From Novosphingobium lindaniclasticum LE124 (GTDB lineage: Bacteria > Pseudomonadota > Alphaproteobacteria > Sphingomonadales > Sphingomonadaceae), in contig NZ_ATHL01000076.1 in the NCBI RefSeq assembly GCF_000445125.1, positions 186,001 through 250,000 on the forward strand: 64,000 nucleotides of DNA, written 5' to 3'. Made by a program: the position numbers and the translations under genes. Below the pieces are notes generated by a model that was not told the DNA's origin, did no database searches, and saw only the letters and a program-made list of their open reading frames with translations. Shown in pieces: positions 45,051 through 54,460 of the stretch; position 1 is the first letter of the stretch; every line of letters begins with the position of its first letter.

Positions 45051-45086
45051 CCGGGTGGCTCTCAGGAGCCGCCCGGTTTTCTTTTT
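45051..45086 (+). terminator. Intrinsic terminator after the SulP gene
   Basis: An 11-bp stem (45051-45061 with 45066-45076, one G-T pair) with a TCAG loop is followed by TTTTCTTTTT (45077-45086), starting 50 bp after the SulP stop. This is a textbook Rho-independent terminator for the carbonic anhydrase/SulP operon. Confidence 0.9.
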
Positions 45087-45255
45087 GCAGGCCCGAACAT
45101 CGCCATGACGGTGCACCGTAAAAACAGGATTGACCAAGGCACCGTCTACAGCAATGATGCCGATGTCTGCACGAAACGGATCCGCCACGAAACGTAGGAT
45201 CCGGCTGCAGGCCGCAGGATGGAACGCGACATCAGTCACCATGAGGGCGTTCCAT

Positions 45256-46104
45256 ATGAAAATCCGTCTTGCAGCAAGCCTGCTCGGCCTCGCCGCGTCC
45301 GGTCTGGCTTTCTCCGCTCCCGCAATGGCCCAGGAAGAGGCCCCGAGCGAGATTACCGTGTCCGGCACCGTTGGCCTCGTTTCCGACTACCGCTTCCGCG
45401 GTGTTTCGCAGACCGACAAGGAAATGGCCGTTCAGGGCGGCATCACCGTTTCGCACGAAAGCGGCATCTACGTCGGCACCTGGGCGTCGAACCTGGCGGG
45501 CTGGGGAACGTTCGGCGGATCCAACATGGAACTCGATCTCGTGGCGGGATACGCCGCCGAAGTCGCCAGCGGCCTCAAGGTGGACGTGGGCCTCACCTGG
45601 TACATGTATCCGGGCGGTGCCTCCGACACCGACTTCGCCGAGCCTTACGTCAAGCTCTCGGGCACGGTCGGCCCGGCCAACCTGCTCGTCGGCGCTGCCT
45701 ATGCACCCAAGCAGCAAGCGCTCGGCAAAGTCTACGCCAGCGGGGCGGACTATGCGGACGGCATTGGCAACTTCGGCGCCAAGACCGACAACCTGTACCT
45801 TTGGGCAGATGGCAACACCGCCATTCCCGGCACTCCGCTGACGCTCAAGGCGCACCTGGGCTACTCCAACGGCAACTCCGGCCTGGGGCCCAACGGCACC
45901 AGCGTCGCTCCGACCGGTGAGTATCTGGACTGGATGCTCGGTGCCGACCTCGCGCTCGGACCGGTCGTTCTCGGCGTGGCTTACGTCGATACCGACATTT
46001 CGAAGTCACAGAGTGCCTATCTCCAGCCGAACTTCTCGTCGACCAAGAACGGCTCGCAGATCGCCGGCTCGACGGTTCTTTTCTCAGCCTCGGCCAGCTT
46101 CTGA
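45256..46104 (+). CDS. TorF-like putative porin
   Basis: A 282-residue outer-membrane barrel. The start is the ATG of MKIRLAASLL, where a standard signal peptide begins (cleavage after APAMAQ); an ATG five codons earlier is possible. The mature protein opens with ITVSGTVGLVSDYRFRGVSQTDKEMAVQGG, the diagnostic start of the TorF/TIGR02001 family, continues with alternating strands and ends in Phe (FSASASF). These proteins are thought to be substrate-specific pores, but the substrate is not known. It has its own promoter space after a terminator. It ends 53 bp before the convergent TetR gene. Confidence 0.88.
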   Translation: MKIRLAASLLGLAASGLAFSAPAMAQEEAPSEITVSGTVGLVSDYRFRGVSQTDKEMAVQGGITVSHESGIYVGTWASNLAGWGTFGGSNMELDLVAGYAAEVASGLKVDVGLTWYMYPGGASDTDFAEPYVKLSGTVGPANLLVGAAYAPKQQALGKVYASGADYADGIGNFGAKTDNLYLWADGNTAIPGTPLTLKAHLGYSNGNSGLGPNGTSVAPTGEYLDWMLGADLALGPVVLGVAYVDTDISKSQSAYLQPNFSSTKNGSQIAGSTVLFSASASF

Positions 46105-46116
46105 GCTGACCTCGAA

Positions 46117-46147
46117 GGACGCCCATGCCCCTGCGGCCTGGGCGTCC
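46117..46147. terminator. Bidirectional terminator-like hairpin between convergent genes
   Basis: A perfect 9-bp stem (46117-46125 with 46139-46147) with a 13-nt loop lies exactly in the 52-bp gap between the porin and the convergent TetR gene. No T-tract follows on either strand, so termination efficiency is uncertain. Confidence 0.5.
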
Positions 46148-46156
46148 GCCTCTCCA

Positions 46157-47380
46157 TCAACCCGCGCGGCGCAGGTTTCCAACGAGTCGGGCCGCCTCGT
46201 CGAGGCTGGCTTCCACCTCTGCCTGCGGCCTGCCGGTCAGCGCCCGGCGCTGACCGGAGATCATGCTCGAATAGAGTGCGGCATCGAGAGGTGAAACGCG
46301 CACTTCACCTCCCAGACGTCTCTTGAGCTGGCCGACAAGCTGCAAGCGGCTGCTTCGTCCACGCAGATAACGAAGTTGAGGAGCGAAATCACGCAGGCCG
46401 GGATCGCGTGCGACGGCCAAGGTGAGTTCCTCTATGGCTACGAGCCTGCGCGGCTGCGACAGGAAATTTTTCCAGGCTCCGATCGGTTCGTCCGGCAGGT
46501 GAGGTTCGCCCGGCCTGTCGTGCAACTGGTCCGTGAGCCTTCGATAAAGGACTTCGAACGCTGCCTGGACGAGGTCGGCACTGGTGCGAAAGTTGTACGA
46601 GACGACACCCAGGGTCACATCGGCGCGGGCCGCGACAGCACGATGAGTCAAGCCAGCCACGCCCAGATTCTCGACCACGTCCGCCGCTGCATTCGAAATC
46701 TTTTCGGCCACCCCGTTCTTCGCCGGAACTTCCGGTTCGGATTTCAGGGCAATCCCGCGCGCATGGCGGCGCCAAGGCCCCTCCTCTACCAGCGAGCCGG
46801 ACAACCAATGCCCCCATCCCATACAGAATTCATCGAGGGCAGCCCGGTCGATCATACGATTCCAGCGGATGAGGTGATGCTGACACGTCCCCTCGAAAAG
46901 GTGCGACGTCACGGCGCCGTATTCGGCGAGTCCTGCACGCCCGCAGATATCGCGCCAGAAATCTGCCCAGAGGCTACGCCACGAATTTATCGCTGCAGCA
47001 TAGCCCTCGTCACGCTGCGCCAACAGGTAGCATTGACTCCATGCGAAAGCGAGTTCCCGCCGTTCGGCCGTCCAGTCGTCAATCAGAACGGCTAGAGCAC
47101 GCGCGATCGCTTCTCCGCCGCCGCCTTCCGGCCCTCCAGACATCTCATCCAGTTTCATGCTGCACCATGCTTGCGCCGCGTCACGCGCAGCCGCCTGAGC
47201 CGATTGCAACAACTGTTCCATAGAGCCGAAGTGATGATAGATGCTGGAGGTCGGCAAACCTGTTGCACGTGAAAGGTTGCGAGCGGACATCGCTGCGTGA
47301 CCCTCATTGCTCCAGACCTCCAAAGCAGCGCGAATCAAACGGTCTTGCGATGAATGTTCCGGATTTTCGGCAGTTCTCAC
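46157..47380 (-). CDS. Double TetR-type transcriptional regulator
   Basis: About 407 residues with two TetR-like halves in one chain. The first HTH is at about 11-58 (LIRAALEVWSNEGHAAMSARNLSRATGLPTSSIYHHF) with a ligand-domain-like helical part to about 215. The second HTH is at about 223-270 (ISNAAADVVENLGVAGLTHRAVAARADVTLGVVSYNF) with its own helical C-terminal part. Usual TetR proteins are about 200 residues, so this is a fused tandem. The start is taken at GTG 47380; the frame is open to GTG 47458. It is divergent from the TonB receptor, its probable target. Confidence 0.85.
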   Translation of the reverse strand: MRTAENPEHSSQDRLIRAALEVWSNEGHAAMSARNLSRATGLPTSSIYHHFGSMEQLLQSAQAAARDAAQAWCSMKLDEMSGGPEGGGGEAIARALAVLIDDWTAERRELAFAWSQCYLLAQRDEGYAAAINSWRSLWADFWRDICGRAGLAEYGAVTSHLFEGTCQHHLIRWNRMIDRAALDEFCMGWGHWLSGSLVEEGPWRRHARGIALKSEPEVPAKNGVAEKISNAAADVVENLGVAGLTHRAVAARADVTLGVVSYNFRTSADLVQAAFEVLYRRLTDQLHDRPGEPHLPDEPIGAWKNFLSQPRRLVAIEELTLAVARDPGLRDFAPQLRYLRGRSSRLQLVGQLKRRLGGEVRVSPLDAALYSSMISGQRRALTGRPQAEVEASLDEAARLVGNLRRAG

Positions 47381-47579
47381 GTATCTTCGCCAGTCTCTTG
47401 AATAATATTGTTTGGGCGCCCAGGCCGACGAGCGGCATATATCCGGGCACATTGCCACAGGGCGAGCCGAACAGACAAGCGATCCGTTCCACGATGACGA
47501 TCATATGGAACAACCGTAACACAGTTGACATACATACGTTCTAGCGGACGCCTCGTCGCCACCATGAGGGGTTGTTTCC

Positions 47580-49862
47580 ATGTCCGTTCGCCGTTTTACA
47601 TCGTTCCGCTCAGCCGCCTTGACGGGAAGCGCCCTCGGCGCGCTGTTCACGGGCGGGACCGCCCTTGCCGCAGAAAATGCCGTCGACGCCGAAGCCGCTG
47701 CCGAAAACACTGTCATGGAAGCAGGTCCCGGCCTGACCGACATCGTCGTCTCGGCGCAAAAACGCGAAACCAATCTGCAATCCACCCCGATCTCGATCGC
47801 CGTACTGGGGGCAGAAGACATCCGGAACCGCCACGTGGTCTCGCTGGAATCTCTGGCGGACGGATCCATTCCTTCCTTGCGCATCGCACCCAGCTTCTCT
47901 CGCAGTTCCGCGCTTACCGTCGGGATGCGCGGCATCGGCACCTTAGGCGATTCCAACCAGCCCGCACGAGATCAGGGCGTCGGCGTCTATATCGACGGCG
48001 TGTTCATGGGCCGCGCGCAGGGCCTCGGATCAGCACTCTACGATGTCGAGCGTATCGAAGTGCTCAAGGGACCGCAGGGAACTCTGTTCGGTCGCAATAC
48101 AGAAGGCGGCGCGATAAGCATCGTCACCAAAAAGCCCAGCGGCGAGTTCGGTGCCCGCGCCACGGTAGGCGTCGGCAACTACGATTCCCGTGAGGCGGCC
48201 CTTCATCTCGACCTCCCGAGTTTCGCCAACTTCTCGGTCAAGCTGGACGGCCTGATCACAACGCGCGGTGGCACCGTCGACAATCCGCTCGCAGGCGAGC
48301 ACGACTTCAATGCCTACAACAAGAAAGGTGCGCACGCCGCCCTGTTCTGGGAACCCAGCAGCGATTTCAATGCGCTCTATTCGTTCGACATCTCGCGCGA
48401 TGAAACGACGCCCTACTATCTCCAGCTCCTGACCAAGTCCACCGGCCCGCTTCTGCAGATGCAGCCCGACCGCGCCAAGGTCGCGAACATCGGCGTGCCG
48501 CAGCCCTGGGCGCTCGGCAAGACTCATGGCCATCTGCTGACGCTGGACTGGACGGTCTCGCCACAGATTGAAGTGAAGTCGATCAGTTCCTATCGCCGGC
48601 TGACCCAGACCCAGAACGACAATGGCGGGGCCAATCTCGGCGTCTTCATTCCGGGCTACAGCAGCAACACCAACTTCGCTCGGTTCAGCCTCGCCGACGT
48701 GTGGCAGAAGCAATATAGCCAGGAACTGCAACTCATCGGCACGATGAAGCAGGTGAACTTCGTGCTCGGCGGCTTCTACTACCACGAGACGGTGCGCGAC
48801 AACGCCTGGACCCCTTACACCAACAAGTGGAACGGGAACGGCACCGACTATACCATCCTCGACACGCCGACCTCCTCGATCCCCTTTCCCGACCGCGCGA
48901 GCCGCGCCAAGACCGAGAGCATCGGCGTCTTCGGCCAGGCCACCTGGACCCCGGCGATGCTGAACGACATCGTTCACCTTACAGCCGGCGGGCGCTTCAC
49001 CCACGATGCCAAGACCGGATCGCTCGACAAGGTCAACGGGGTGGCTACGCCTTACCGGCTCGACGCCTCCTGGAACCGCTTCGATCCGATGGTGAACCTT
49101 GCCGTCGACGTCGCGGAAGACGTCCACGTCTATGGAAAGTGGAGCACCGGCTACAAGGCGGGCGGCGCCAACAGCCGCTCCAAGGAATATCACAGCTTCA
49201 ACCCGGAATCGGTCTCCACTTTCGAAATCGGCGCCAAGACCGAGTTCTTCGATCGCCATGCCCGTTTCAACGTGGCCGCCTATACGTCCGCTTACAACGA
49301 CATGCAGATCGACTTCAACGCGCCGGTGCTGAATAGCACCCGCACCACGACGGAAACCCGTAACGCCGAGGGCCGAGGCCGCATCAAGGGCATCGAGGCT
49401 GATCTCACGGTCACCCCGTTCCAGGGCCTGACGCTCAGCGGGTCCTACGCCTATACCGACGTGCACCTGCCGCCCGCACCGAACCCGTTCGACGGCGACA
49501 AGCTGGTCCAGGTCTATGTCGCCTACACACCGACCCACGCTGCCAGCGGCGCCTTCGACTACGAACTGCCGGTGGGCGATTCCACGCTCCGCTTCCACCT
49601 GGACGGCAATTACAGCTCGGGCCAGTATTCGATGCCAGGCGATCCGACGAAAACCTCCTCGTCCTTCATCGTCAACGGTCGCGTCGCCCTGGCCGACATC
49701 CGCATGGCCAGCGGACCTGATCTCGAACTCTCGGTCTGGGGCCGCAACCTGTTCAACGAGGCCTATACTTTCGTAAAGGCCAATGGCGGTTCCTCACTCG
49801 GCTATTACGGCATCTTCAACGATCCGCGCACGCTCGGCATCTCCGCGACCGTCAAGTACTAA
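47580..49862 (+). CDS. TonB-dependent outer-membrane receptor
   Basis: A 760-residue receptor with signal peptide (about 1-28), a TonB-box-like segment and a plug domain (TDIVVSAQKRETNLQSTPISIAVLGAEDI, GVYIDGVFMGRAQGL, DVERIEVLKGPQGTLFGRNTEGGAISIVTKKP), then a 22-strand-type barrel ending in aromatic ISATVKY. This subgroup is abundant in sphingomonads and imports diverse organic compounds rather than only iron. Divergent transcription from the double TetR gene suggests ligand-controlled expression. The tyrosine phosphatase follows 22 bp downstream. Substrate unknown. Confidence 0.93.
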   Translation: MSVRRFTSFRSAALTGSALGALFTGGTALAAENAVDAEAAAENTVMEAGPGLTDIVVSAQKRETNLQSTPISIAVLGAEDIRNRHVVSLESLADGSIPSLRIAPSFSRSSALTVGMRGIGTLGDSNQPARDQGVGVYIDGVFMGRAQGLGSALYDVERIEVLKGPQGTLFGRNTEGGAISIVTKKPSGEFGARATVGVGNYDSREAALHLDLPSFANFSVKLDGLITTRGGTVDNPLAGEHDFNAYNKKGAHAALFWEPSSDFNALYSFDISRDETTPYYLQLLTKSTGPLLQMQPDRAKVANIGVPQPWALGKTHGHLLTLDWTVSPQIEVKSISSYRRLTQTQNDNGGANLGVFIPGYSSNTNFARFSLADVWQKQYSQELQLIGTMKQVNFVLGGFYYHETVRDNAWTPYTNKWNGNGTDYTILDTPTSSIPFPDRASRAKTESIGVFGQATWTPAMLNDIVHLTAGGRFTHDAKTGSLDKVNGVATPYRLDASWNRFDPMVNLAVDVAEDVHVYGKWSTGYKAGGANSRSKEYHSFNPESVSTFEIGAKTEFFDRHARFNVAAYTSAYNDMQIDFNAPVLNSTRTTTETRNAEGRGRIKGIEADLTVTPFQGLTLSGSYAYTDVHLPPAPNPFDGDKLVQVYVAYTPTHAASGAFDYELPVGDSTLRFHLDGNYSSGQYSMPGDPTKTSSSFIVNGRVALADIRMASGPDLELSVWGRNLFNEAYTFVKANGGSSLGYYGIFNDPRTLGISATVKY

Positions 49863-49884
49863 GCCTCCCACAAAGGAAAAGACC

Positions 49885-50760
49885 ATGAACTGGCGTTTTT
49901 CCGCTGGCGCTCTTCTCGGGCTCGCCCTGATAGCGCAGCCTGTGATCCATTCTCCGGCGAAAGTGCCCGTCACTCCAGCCGCGCGGGCGGCGCACCAGCG
50001 CCTGCTTCCGCTCGAAGGCGGACGCAACTTCCGCGACCTCGGCGGCTATCGCACCGCCGACGGTCGCACGGTGAAATGGGGCCTGCTGTTCCGCTCCGGC
50101 TCGATGGTGGACCTGACGGCCGGGGATCTGGGCTATCTGAACAAGCTCGGCATCCGGACCATCTGCGACTACCGCGAACATAACGAGCGCAAGGCCGAAC
50201 CCACGCCCTGGGCTGAAGGCACCGGACCTGCGGTGTTTGCGGACGACTATGACGGCATGTCGATAGGCCTCATGCCGAAAGACATGAGCAAGATTACGCC
50301 TGAAGCCGCAGCGAAGATGATGGCGACGAGCTATCCGATGATGCTCAAGACCTTCGCGCCGCAATACAAGCGCATGTTCGCGCAGCTACTTGCAGGCCAG
50401 GCGCCGCTTGCCTTCAACTGCTCGGCCGGAAAGGATCGCACCGGCGTGTCGGCGGCATTGCTGCTGACGGCGCTCGGCGTCCCGCGCGAAACGGTGATCC
50501 AGGACTACCTGCTGACCAACCAATACCTGCCGGCTGCGTTGGCGAAGGCCAAGACACGACCGAGCGAGGCGACCGGCAAGGCCTTCATGGCGCTGCCGCC
50601 GGCAGTGCAGGCGGCCTTCATGAAGGCCGACCGCGCCTATATCGAGGCCGCTTTCAAGGCGCTCGATGCCCATCGCGGCGGTGCCATGGGCTACCTCAAG
50701 GACGAGATGGGTCTCGACAAGCCGCGGATCGCCAAGCTGCGCGCGCTCTATCTCGATTGA
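49885..50760 (+). CDS. Exported tyrosine-protein phosphatase (Y_phosphatase3 family)
   Basis: A 291-residue protein with a signal peptide (about 1-25). It has the family N-terminal GGRNFRDLGGYRTADGRTVKWGLLFRSG and the P-loop FNCSAGKDRTG with Cys179 and Arg185. The residue before the Cys is Asn where the wider HCx5R class has His. Family members remove phosphate from phosphotyrosine, phosphoinositides or small phosphoesters. The ATG follows AAAGGAAAAG and is 22 bp from the receptor stop, so the two are probably one operon. A periplasmic role such as processing of an imported ligand is inferred. Confidence 0.9.
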   Translation: MNWRFSAGALLGLALIAQPVIHSPAKVPVTPAARAAHQRLLPLEGGRNFRDLGGYRTADGRTVKWGLLFRSGSMVDLTAGDLGYLNKLGIRTICDYREHNERKAEPTPWAEGTGPAVFADDYDGMSIGLMPKDMSKITPEAAAKMMATSYPMMLKTFAPQYKRMFAQLLAGQAPLAFNCSAGKDRTGVSAALLLTALGVPRETVIQDYLLTNQYLPAALAKAKTRPSEATGKAFMALPPAVQAAFMKADRAYIEAAFKALDAHRGGAMGYLKDEMGLDKPRIAKLRALYLD

Positions 50761-50767
50761 GCGCGAC

Positions 50768-50797
50768 GGTGGGCGCGGTCAATCTGCCGCGCCCACC
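50768..50797. terminator. Bidirectional terminator-like hairpin
   Basis: A perfect 11-bp GC-rich stem (50768-50778 with 50787-50797) with an 8-nt loop lies just after the phosphatase stop and spans the stop codon of convergent cobA. No T-tract is present on either side. Confidence 0.5.
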
Positions 50798-51579
50798 ATG
50801 TCCTTCGCAGCGGACACGCGGGAAGGCCGCGCCGCGACCGCTTCGCCGATCAGGAGTAAGGTCGGATCGTCGTCACTGATCGTGGCGACCAGGAAGGCCA
50901 GTGCGGACAGTTTGCCCCGTATCAGTCGCTCGTTGGGAAGCGAGACGTTCACCGCGATCAGGACCGGCGTATCGGGATCCCGCCCGGCAGCGATGAGCGA
51001 ACGGCTGATCTCCCCCGCTGCGGCGCGCCCCATATAGACGCCGAGCGTGCCGCCCGGCCGAGCCAGCGTTTCCCAGTCGAGCCTGAGCGGCTCTCCAATC
51101 TTGAAATGCGCCGTTACGAACGTTACGCCGCGGGCCACGCCGCGCAAGGTCAGAGAGGCAAGGCCGCTGGCGGCCGCCGCGCTGGCGGTGGTCACGCCGG
51201 GGCAGATCCGCACCGGAATGCCCTCTGCCGAAAGGTGGTCCATCTCCTCCGCCGAACGGCCGAACACCGAAGGATCGCCACCCTTGAGACGGACCACCCG
51301 TTTGCCTGCCTTCGCCGCAGCCAACAGGAGGTCGTTGATCGAACCCTGCGCCTTGCTATGTCGGCCCGACCGTTTGCCCACGCTCACCCGCTGTGTGCCT
51401 GGCGGGATCAGATCCAACACCCCTGGTCCTACGAGCGCGTCATAGAACACCACATCCGCCGCCGCGATCAGGCGCTCGGCCTTGCGGGTAAGCAGGTCGG
51501 GATCGCCAGGCCCTGCTCCCACGAGCCAGACTTCGCCCTGCGTTATGAGGCACGGTGCAATGCGATTTGGCCCGGTCAA
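50779..51579 (-). CDS. cobA: Uroporphyrinogen-III C-methyltransferase (SUMT)
   Basis: A 266-residue SAM-dependent methyltransferase that makes precorrin-2 from uroporphyrinogen III, the first step to siroheme. Motifs: VWLVGAGPGDPDLLTRKA, ADVVFYDALVG, VVRLKGGDPSVFGR, CPGVTTASAAAA and VYMGRAA. The only start that avoids running through nirD is a TTG overlapping the nirD stop (TTGA). It lacks the extra CysG oxidase/ferrochelatase module. Placement as last gene of the nitrite operon makes sense, since NirB needs siroheme. Confidence 0.92.
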   Translation of the reverse strand: MTGPNRIAPCLITQGEVWLVGAGPGDPDLLTRKAERLIAAADVVFYDALVGPGVLDLIPPGTQRVSVGKRSGRHSKAQGSINDLLLAAAKAGKRVVRLKGGDPSVFGRSAEEMDHLSAEGIPVRICPGVTTASAAAASGLASLTLRGVARGVTFVTAHFKIGEPLRLDWETLARPGGTLGVYMGRAAAGEISRSLIAAGRDPDTPVLIAVNVSLPNERLIRGKLSALAFLVATISDDDPTLLLIGEAVAARPSRVSAAKDMVGAAD

Positions 51580-51911
51580 GCGGCTACCTGCAGGCTCTGC
51601 GGGTGAGCGAGCAGGATGCGCCCGCCTTCCTGTTTCACCGCGATCGTCGGCGTACAGCCCTTGTCCTCGCCCTGCGCCTCGCCGCTCGCGAGCGCGATGT
51701 TCCAGTTGTGCAGCGGGCAGCTTACGGCATGGCCATGGACGATGCCCTGGCTGAGCGGCCCCTTCTTGTGCGGGCACTCGTTGACGAGGGCGAAGACGCG
51801 GTCGTCGCCGGTGCGGAAGACGGCGATCTCCTTCTCCCCCTCCAGTTGTACGGTCCGAGCGCCCCGCAGGGGAATGTCGGAGAGGGTGCCGATGTCGATC
51901 CAGTCGTTCAT
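51576..51911 (-). CDS. nirD: Nitrite reductase small subunit (Rieske-like)
   Basis: A 111-residue NirD-type protein with the Rieske fold core: CPHKKGPLSQGIVHGHAVSCPLHNW keeps the Cys-His and Cys-x-x-His pairs, so it could bind a [2Fe-2S] cluster, unlike NirD proteins that lack them. It pairs with NirB for NADH-dependent reduction of nitrite to ammonium in the cytosol. The start is ATG 51911; a GTG at 51920 overlapping the nirB stop is an alternative. It overlaps the cobA start. Confidence 0.93.
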   Translation of the reverse strand: MNDWIDIGTLSDIPLRGARTVQLEGEKEIAVFRTGDDRVFALVNECPHKKGPLSQGIVHGHAVSCPLHNWNIALASGEAQGEDKGCTPTIAVKQEGGRILLAHPQSLQVAA

Positions 51912-51916
51912 GTCAT

Positions 51917-54433
51917 TCACTCCGCTGCAATCGCTAGAGGTTCGAGGTGCTGGTGCAGTTCGGCCTTGCGGCCCGCCGCGCGCTCGGCCCAGGGGTCTTC
52001 CTGGCTGAAGCTCTGCGAATAGAGGAAGCGGGCGCGCAGGGCCTCGCGGCCGGTCTCGTCCTCGACGATACGCTGCTTCACATATTCCACGCCGACGCGC
52101 TCGATCCACGGCGCGGTCCGCTCCAGATAGCGGGCTTCCTCACGGTAAAGCTGGGTAAAGGCGGCGCAGTAATCGAGCGCTTCCTGCTCGGTCGCGACCT
52201 TGCAGAGGAAGTCGGTGGCGCGGACGTGGATGCCGCCGTTGCCGCCGACGTGGAGTTCGTAGCCGGAGTCCACGCAGACGATCCCGAAGTCCTTGATCGT
52301 CGCTTCCGCACAATTGCGCGGACATCCCGAGACCGCGATCTTGAACTTGTGCGGCATCCACGAGCCCCAGGTCATCCGCTCGGTCTTCACACCGAGACCG
52401 GTGGAATCCTGCGTGCCGAAGCGGCACCATTCCGACCCAACGCACGTCTTCACCGTGCGCAGCGACTTGCCGTAGGCGTGGCCCGAAACCATCCCGGCCG
52501 CATTGAGATCGGCCCAGACGGCGGGCAGGTCTTCCTTCTTGATGCCGAAGATGTCGAGCCGCTGCCCGCCCGTGACCTTGACCATCGGCGCGTCGTACTT
52601 CTCGACGACGTCGGCGATCGCGCGCAGCTCGCGCGGGTTGGTGAGGCCGCCCCACATGCGCGGGACGACCGAGTAGGTGCCGTCCTTCTGGATGTTGGCA
52701 TGCATGCGCTCGTTGACGAAGCGGCTCTGCTGGTCGTCCTCGTACTCGCCCGGAAGTGCGCAAAGCAGATAGTAGTTGAGCGCCGGGCGGCACGAGGAGC
52801 ACCCGTCCGGCGTGGACCAGTGCAGCGTCTGCATTACCTCGGGGATGGACTTCATCCCCTGCGCCACGATTTCGCGCCGCACGTCGTCGTGCGTGAAGCT
52901 GGTGCACTTGCACAAGGTCTTGGGGCCGGACTTCACCTCCTCGCCCAAGGTCAGCGCCAGCAGGCTTTCGACGAGGCCGGTGCAGGAACCGCAGCTCGCC
53001 GAAGCCTTGCAGGTCGCGCGCACGGCATCGAGGCTGCAGGCTCCGTCCGATATCGAGGCGACCACCTGCCCCTTCGTCACGCCGTTGCAACCGCAGACTT
53101 CGGCGTCGTCGGGAAGCGCCGCCACGGCGGCCAGCGGGTCCGCCGTGCCGCCCGAGGCGAAGGCCTGCCCGAGGATCAGGTAATCGCGTATCTCGGAGAC
53201 ATCCTCGCCCTTCTTCAGCAGGTCGAAGTACCAGTTGCCGTCCGCTATATCGCCATAGAGCACTGCGCCCACGACCTTGTCGTCCTTCACCACGACGCGC
53301 TTGTAGACGCCGCGAGAGGCATCGCGCAGGACAATGTCCTCGCAGCCCTCACCGCCGGAGAAGTCGCCGGCCGAGAACACGTCGAGGCCCGCAACCTTCA
53401 GCTTGGTGGATGTGACGGAGCCGCGATAGCCGCTGTGCCGGTCGGTCAGCCCGTCGGCAAGGCTGCGGCACATGTCCCAGAGCGGCGCGACGAGGCCGTA
53501 GACATTGCCGTCGTGCTCCACGCATTCGCCCACCGCGAGGACGGCGGGGTCGCTGGTGACCATGTGATCGTCGACCTTGATCCCGCGCCCGACCTCAAGG
53601 CCGGCCGCGCGGGCCAGCGCCGTGGCGGGCCGGATGCCCACCGCCATGACGACGATGCTTGCGGGGATCTCGCGTCCGTCCTTCAGGCGCACGCCTTCCA
53701 CCTTGCCCTGGCCGTAGATCTCGGCGGTGTCGGCACCGGTCAGAATGGTCTGGCCACGGGCTTCGAGCGCGCTCTTGAGCAGCCAGCCTGCCGCCTCATC
53801 CAGCTGACGCTCCATCAGCGTGGGCATCAGGTGGATCACCGTGACCTTCATGCCGCGCAGGCTGAGCCCGTGCGCGGCCTCCAGCCCGAGCAGGCCTCCG
53901 CCGATCACCACGGCATCGCCGCCCTTTCCGGCGGCATCCAGCATCAGGTCCACGTCTTTCATGCCGCGGAACGAGATGACGCCGGGCAGGTCCTTGCCGG
54001 GAACCGGGATGATGAAGGGATCGGAACCGGTAGCGATCAGCAGCCGGTCGTAGCGGACCTTCCGGCCCGACTGCGCGGTCACGGTCTTTTCCGCGCGATC
54101 CACGGCGACCACCGGGTCGGAGGTCACGAGATCGATGCCGTTCTCGTCATACCATTCGCGGCTGTTGATGACGATCTCGTCGAACGTCTTCTCGCCGGCC
54201 AGCACCGGCGAGAGCATGATGCGGTTGTAGTTCACATGGGGTTCGGCACCGAAGATGGTCACGCGGTAGCGCCCGGCGTCACGCGCCAGCAATTCCTCCA
54301 CCGCCCGGCATCCGGCCATGCCGTTGCCGACCACCACCAGATGCTCCTGCCGGTCCTGCGAAGAGACGATCAGCGTGTCCTCATAGTCCGCTGCCGGAGC
54401 GTGTTGCGGTTCGATCCCGTCCTGAAATTCCAT
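51917..54433 (-). CDS. nirB: Assimilatory nitrite reductase [NAD(P)H] large subunit
   Basis: An 838-residue enzyme reducing nitrite to ammonium. Order: N-terminal FAD/NAD(P)H oxidoreductase (VVVGNGMAG, VVIGGGLLGLEAAHGL), two BFD-like [2Fe-2S] segments (CGCNGV...CGSC near 425-460 and LCKCTS...CSSC near 480-530), ferredoxin-like half domains, and the siroheme/[4Fe-4S] site formed by CVGSEWC and SGCPRNC (C-x5-C and C-x3-C). All expected cofactor ligands are present. The start is the ATG of MEFQDGIEP. It lies downstream of an attenuator leader, so expression should depend on NasT. nirD follows directly. Confidence 0.95.
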   Translation of the reverse strand: MEFQDGIEPQHAPAADYEDTLIVSSQDRQEHLVVVGNGMAGCRAVEELLARDAGRYRVTIFGAEPHVNYNRIMLSPVLAGEKTFDEIVINSREWYDENGIDLVTSDPVVAVDRAEKTVTAQSGRKVRYDRLLIATGSDPFIIPVPGKDLPGVISFRGMKDVDLMLDAAGKGGDAVVIGGGLLGLEAAHGLSLRGMKVTVIHLMPTLMERQLDEAAGWLLKSALEARGQTILTGADTAEIYGQGKVEGVRLKDGREIPASIVVMAVGIRPATALARAAGLEVGRGIKVDDHMVTSDPAVLAVGECVEHDGNVYGLVAPLWDMCRSLADGLTDRHSGYRGSVTSTKLKVAGLDVFSAGDFSGGEGCEDIVLRDASRGVYKRVVVKDDKVVGAVLYGDIADGNWYFDLLKKGEDVSEIRDYLILGQAFASGGTADPLAAVAALPDDAEVCGCNGVTKGQVVASISDGACSLDAVRATCKASASCGSCTGLVESLLALTLGEEVKSGPKTLCKCTSFTHDDVRREIVAQGMKSIPEVMQTLHWSTPDGCSSCRPALNYYLLCALPGEYEDDQQSRFVNERMHANIQKDGTYSVVPRMWGGLTNPRELRAIADVVEKYDAPMVKVTGGQRLDIFGIKKEDLPAVWADLNAAGMVSGHAYGKSLRTVKTCVGSEWCRFGTQDSTGLGVKTERMTWGSWMPHKFKIAVSGCPRNCAEATIKDFGIVCVDSGYELHVGGNGGIHVRATDFLCKVATEQEALDYCAAFTQLYREEARYLERTAPWIERVGVEYVKQRIVEDETGREALRARFLYSQSFSQEDPWAERAAGRKAELHQHLEPLAIAAE

Positions 54434-54460
54434 CCCCGTGACTCCAGAAAAACGAAGGGA

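Noticed and set aside
47484..47560. TTGACA (47525-47530) as a -35 box for the TonB receptor
   Set aside because: No acceptable -10 element at 16-18 bp; the divergent promoter region is likely here but the exact boxes could not be supported.
48030..49598. A 522-codon minus-strand frame opposite the TonB receptor
   Set aside because: No start signal or domain; the receptor motifs on the plus strand are unambiguous.
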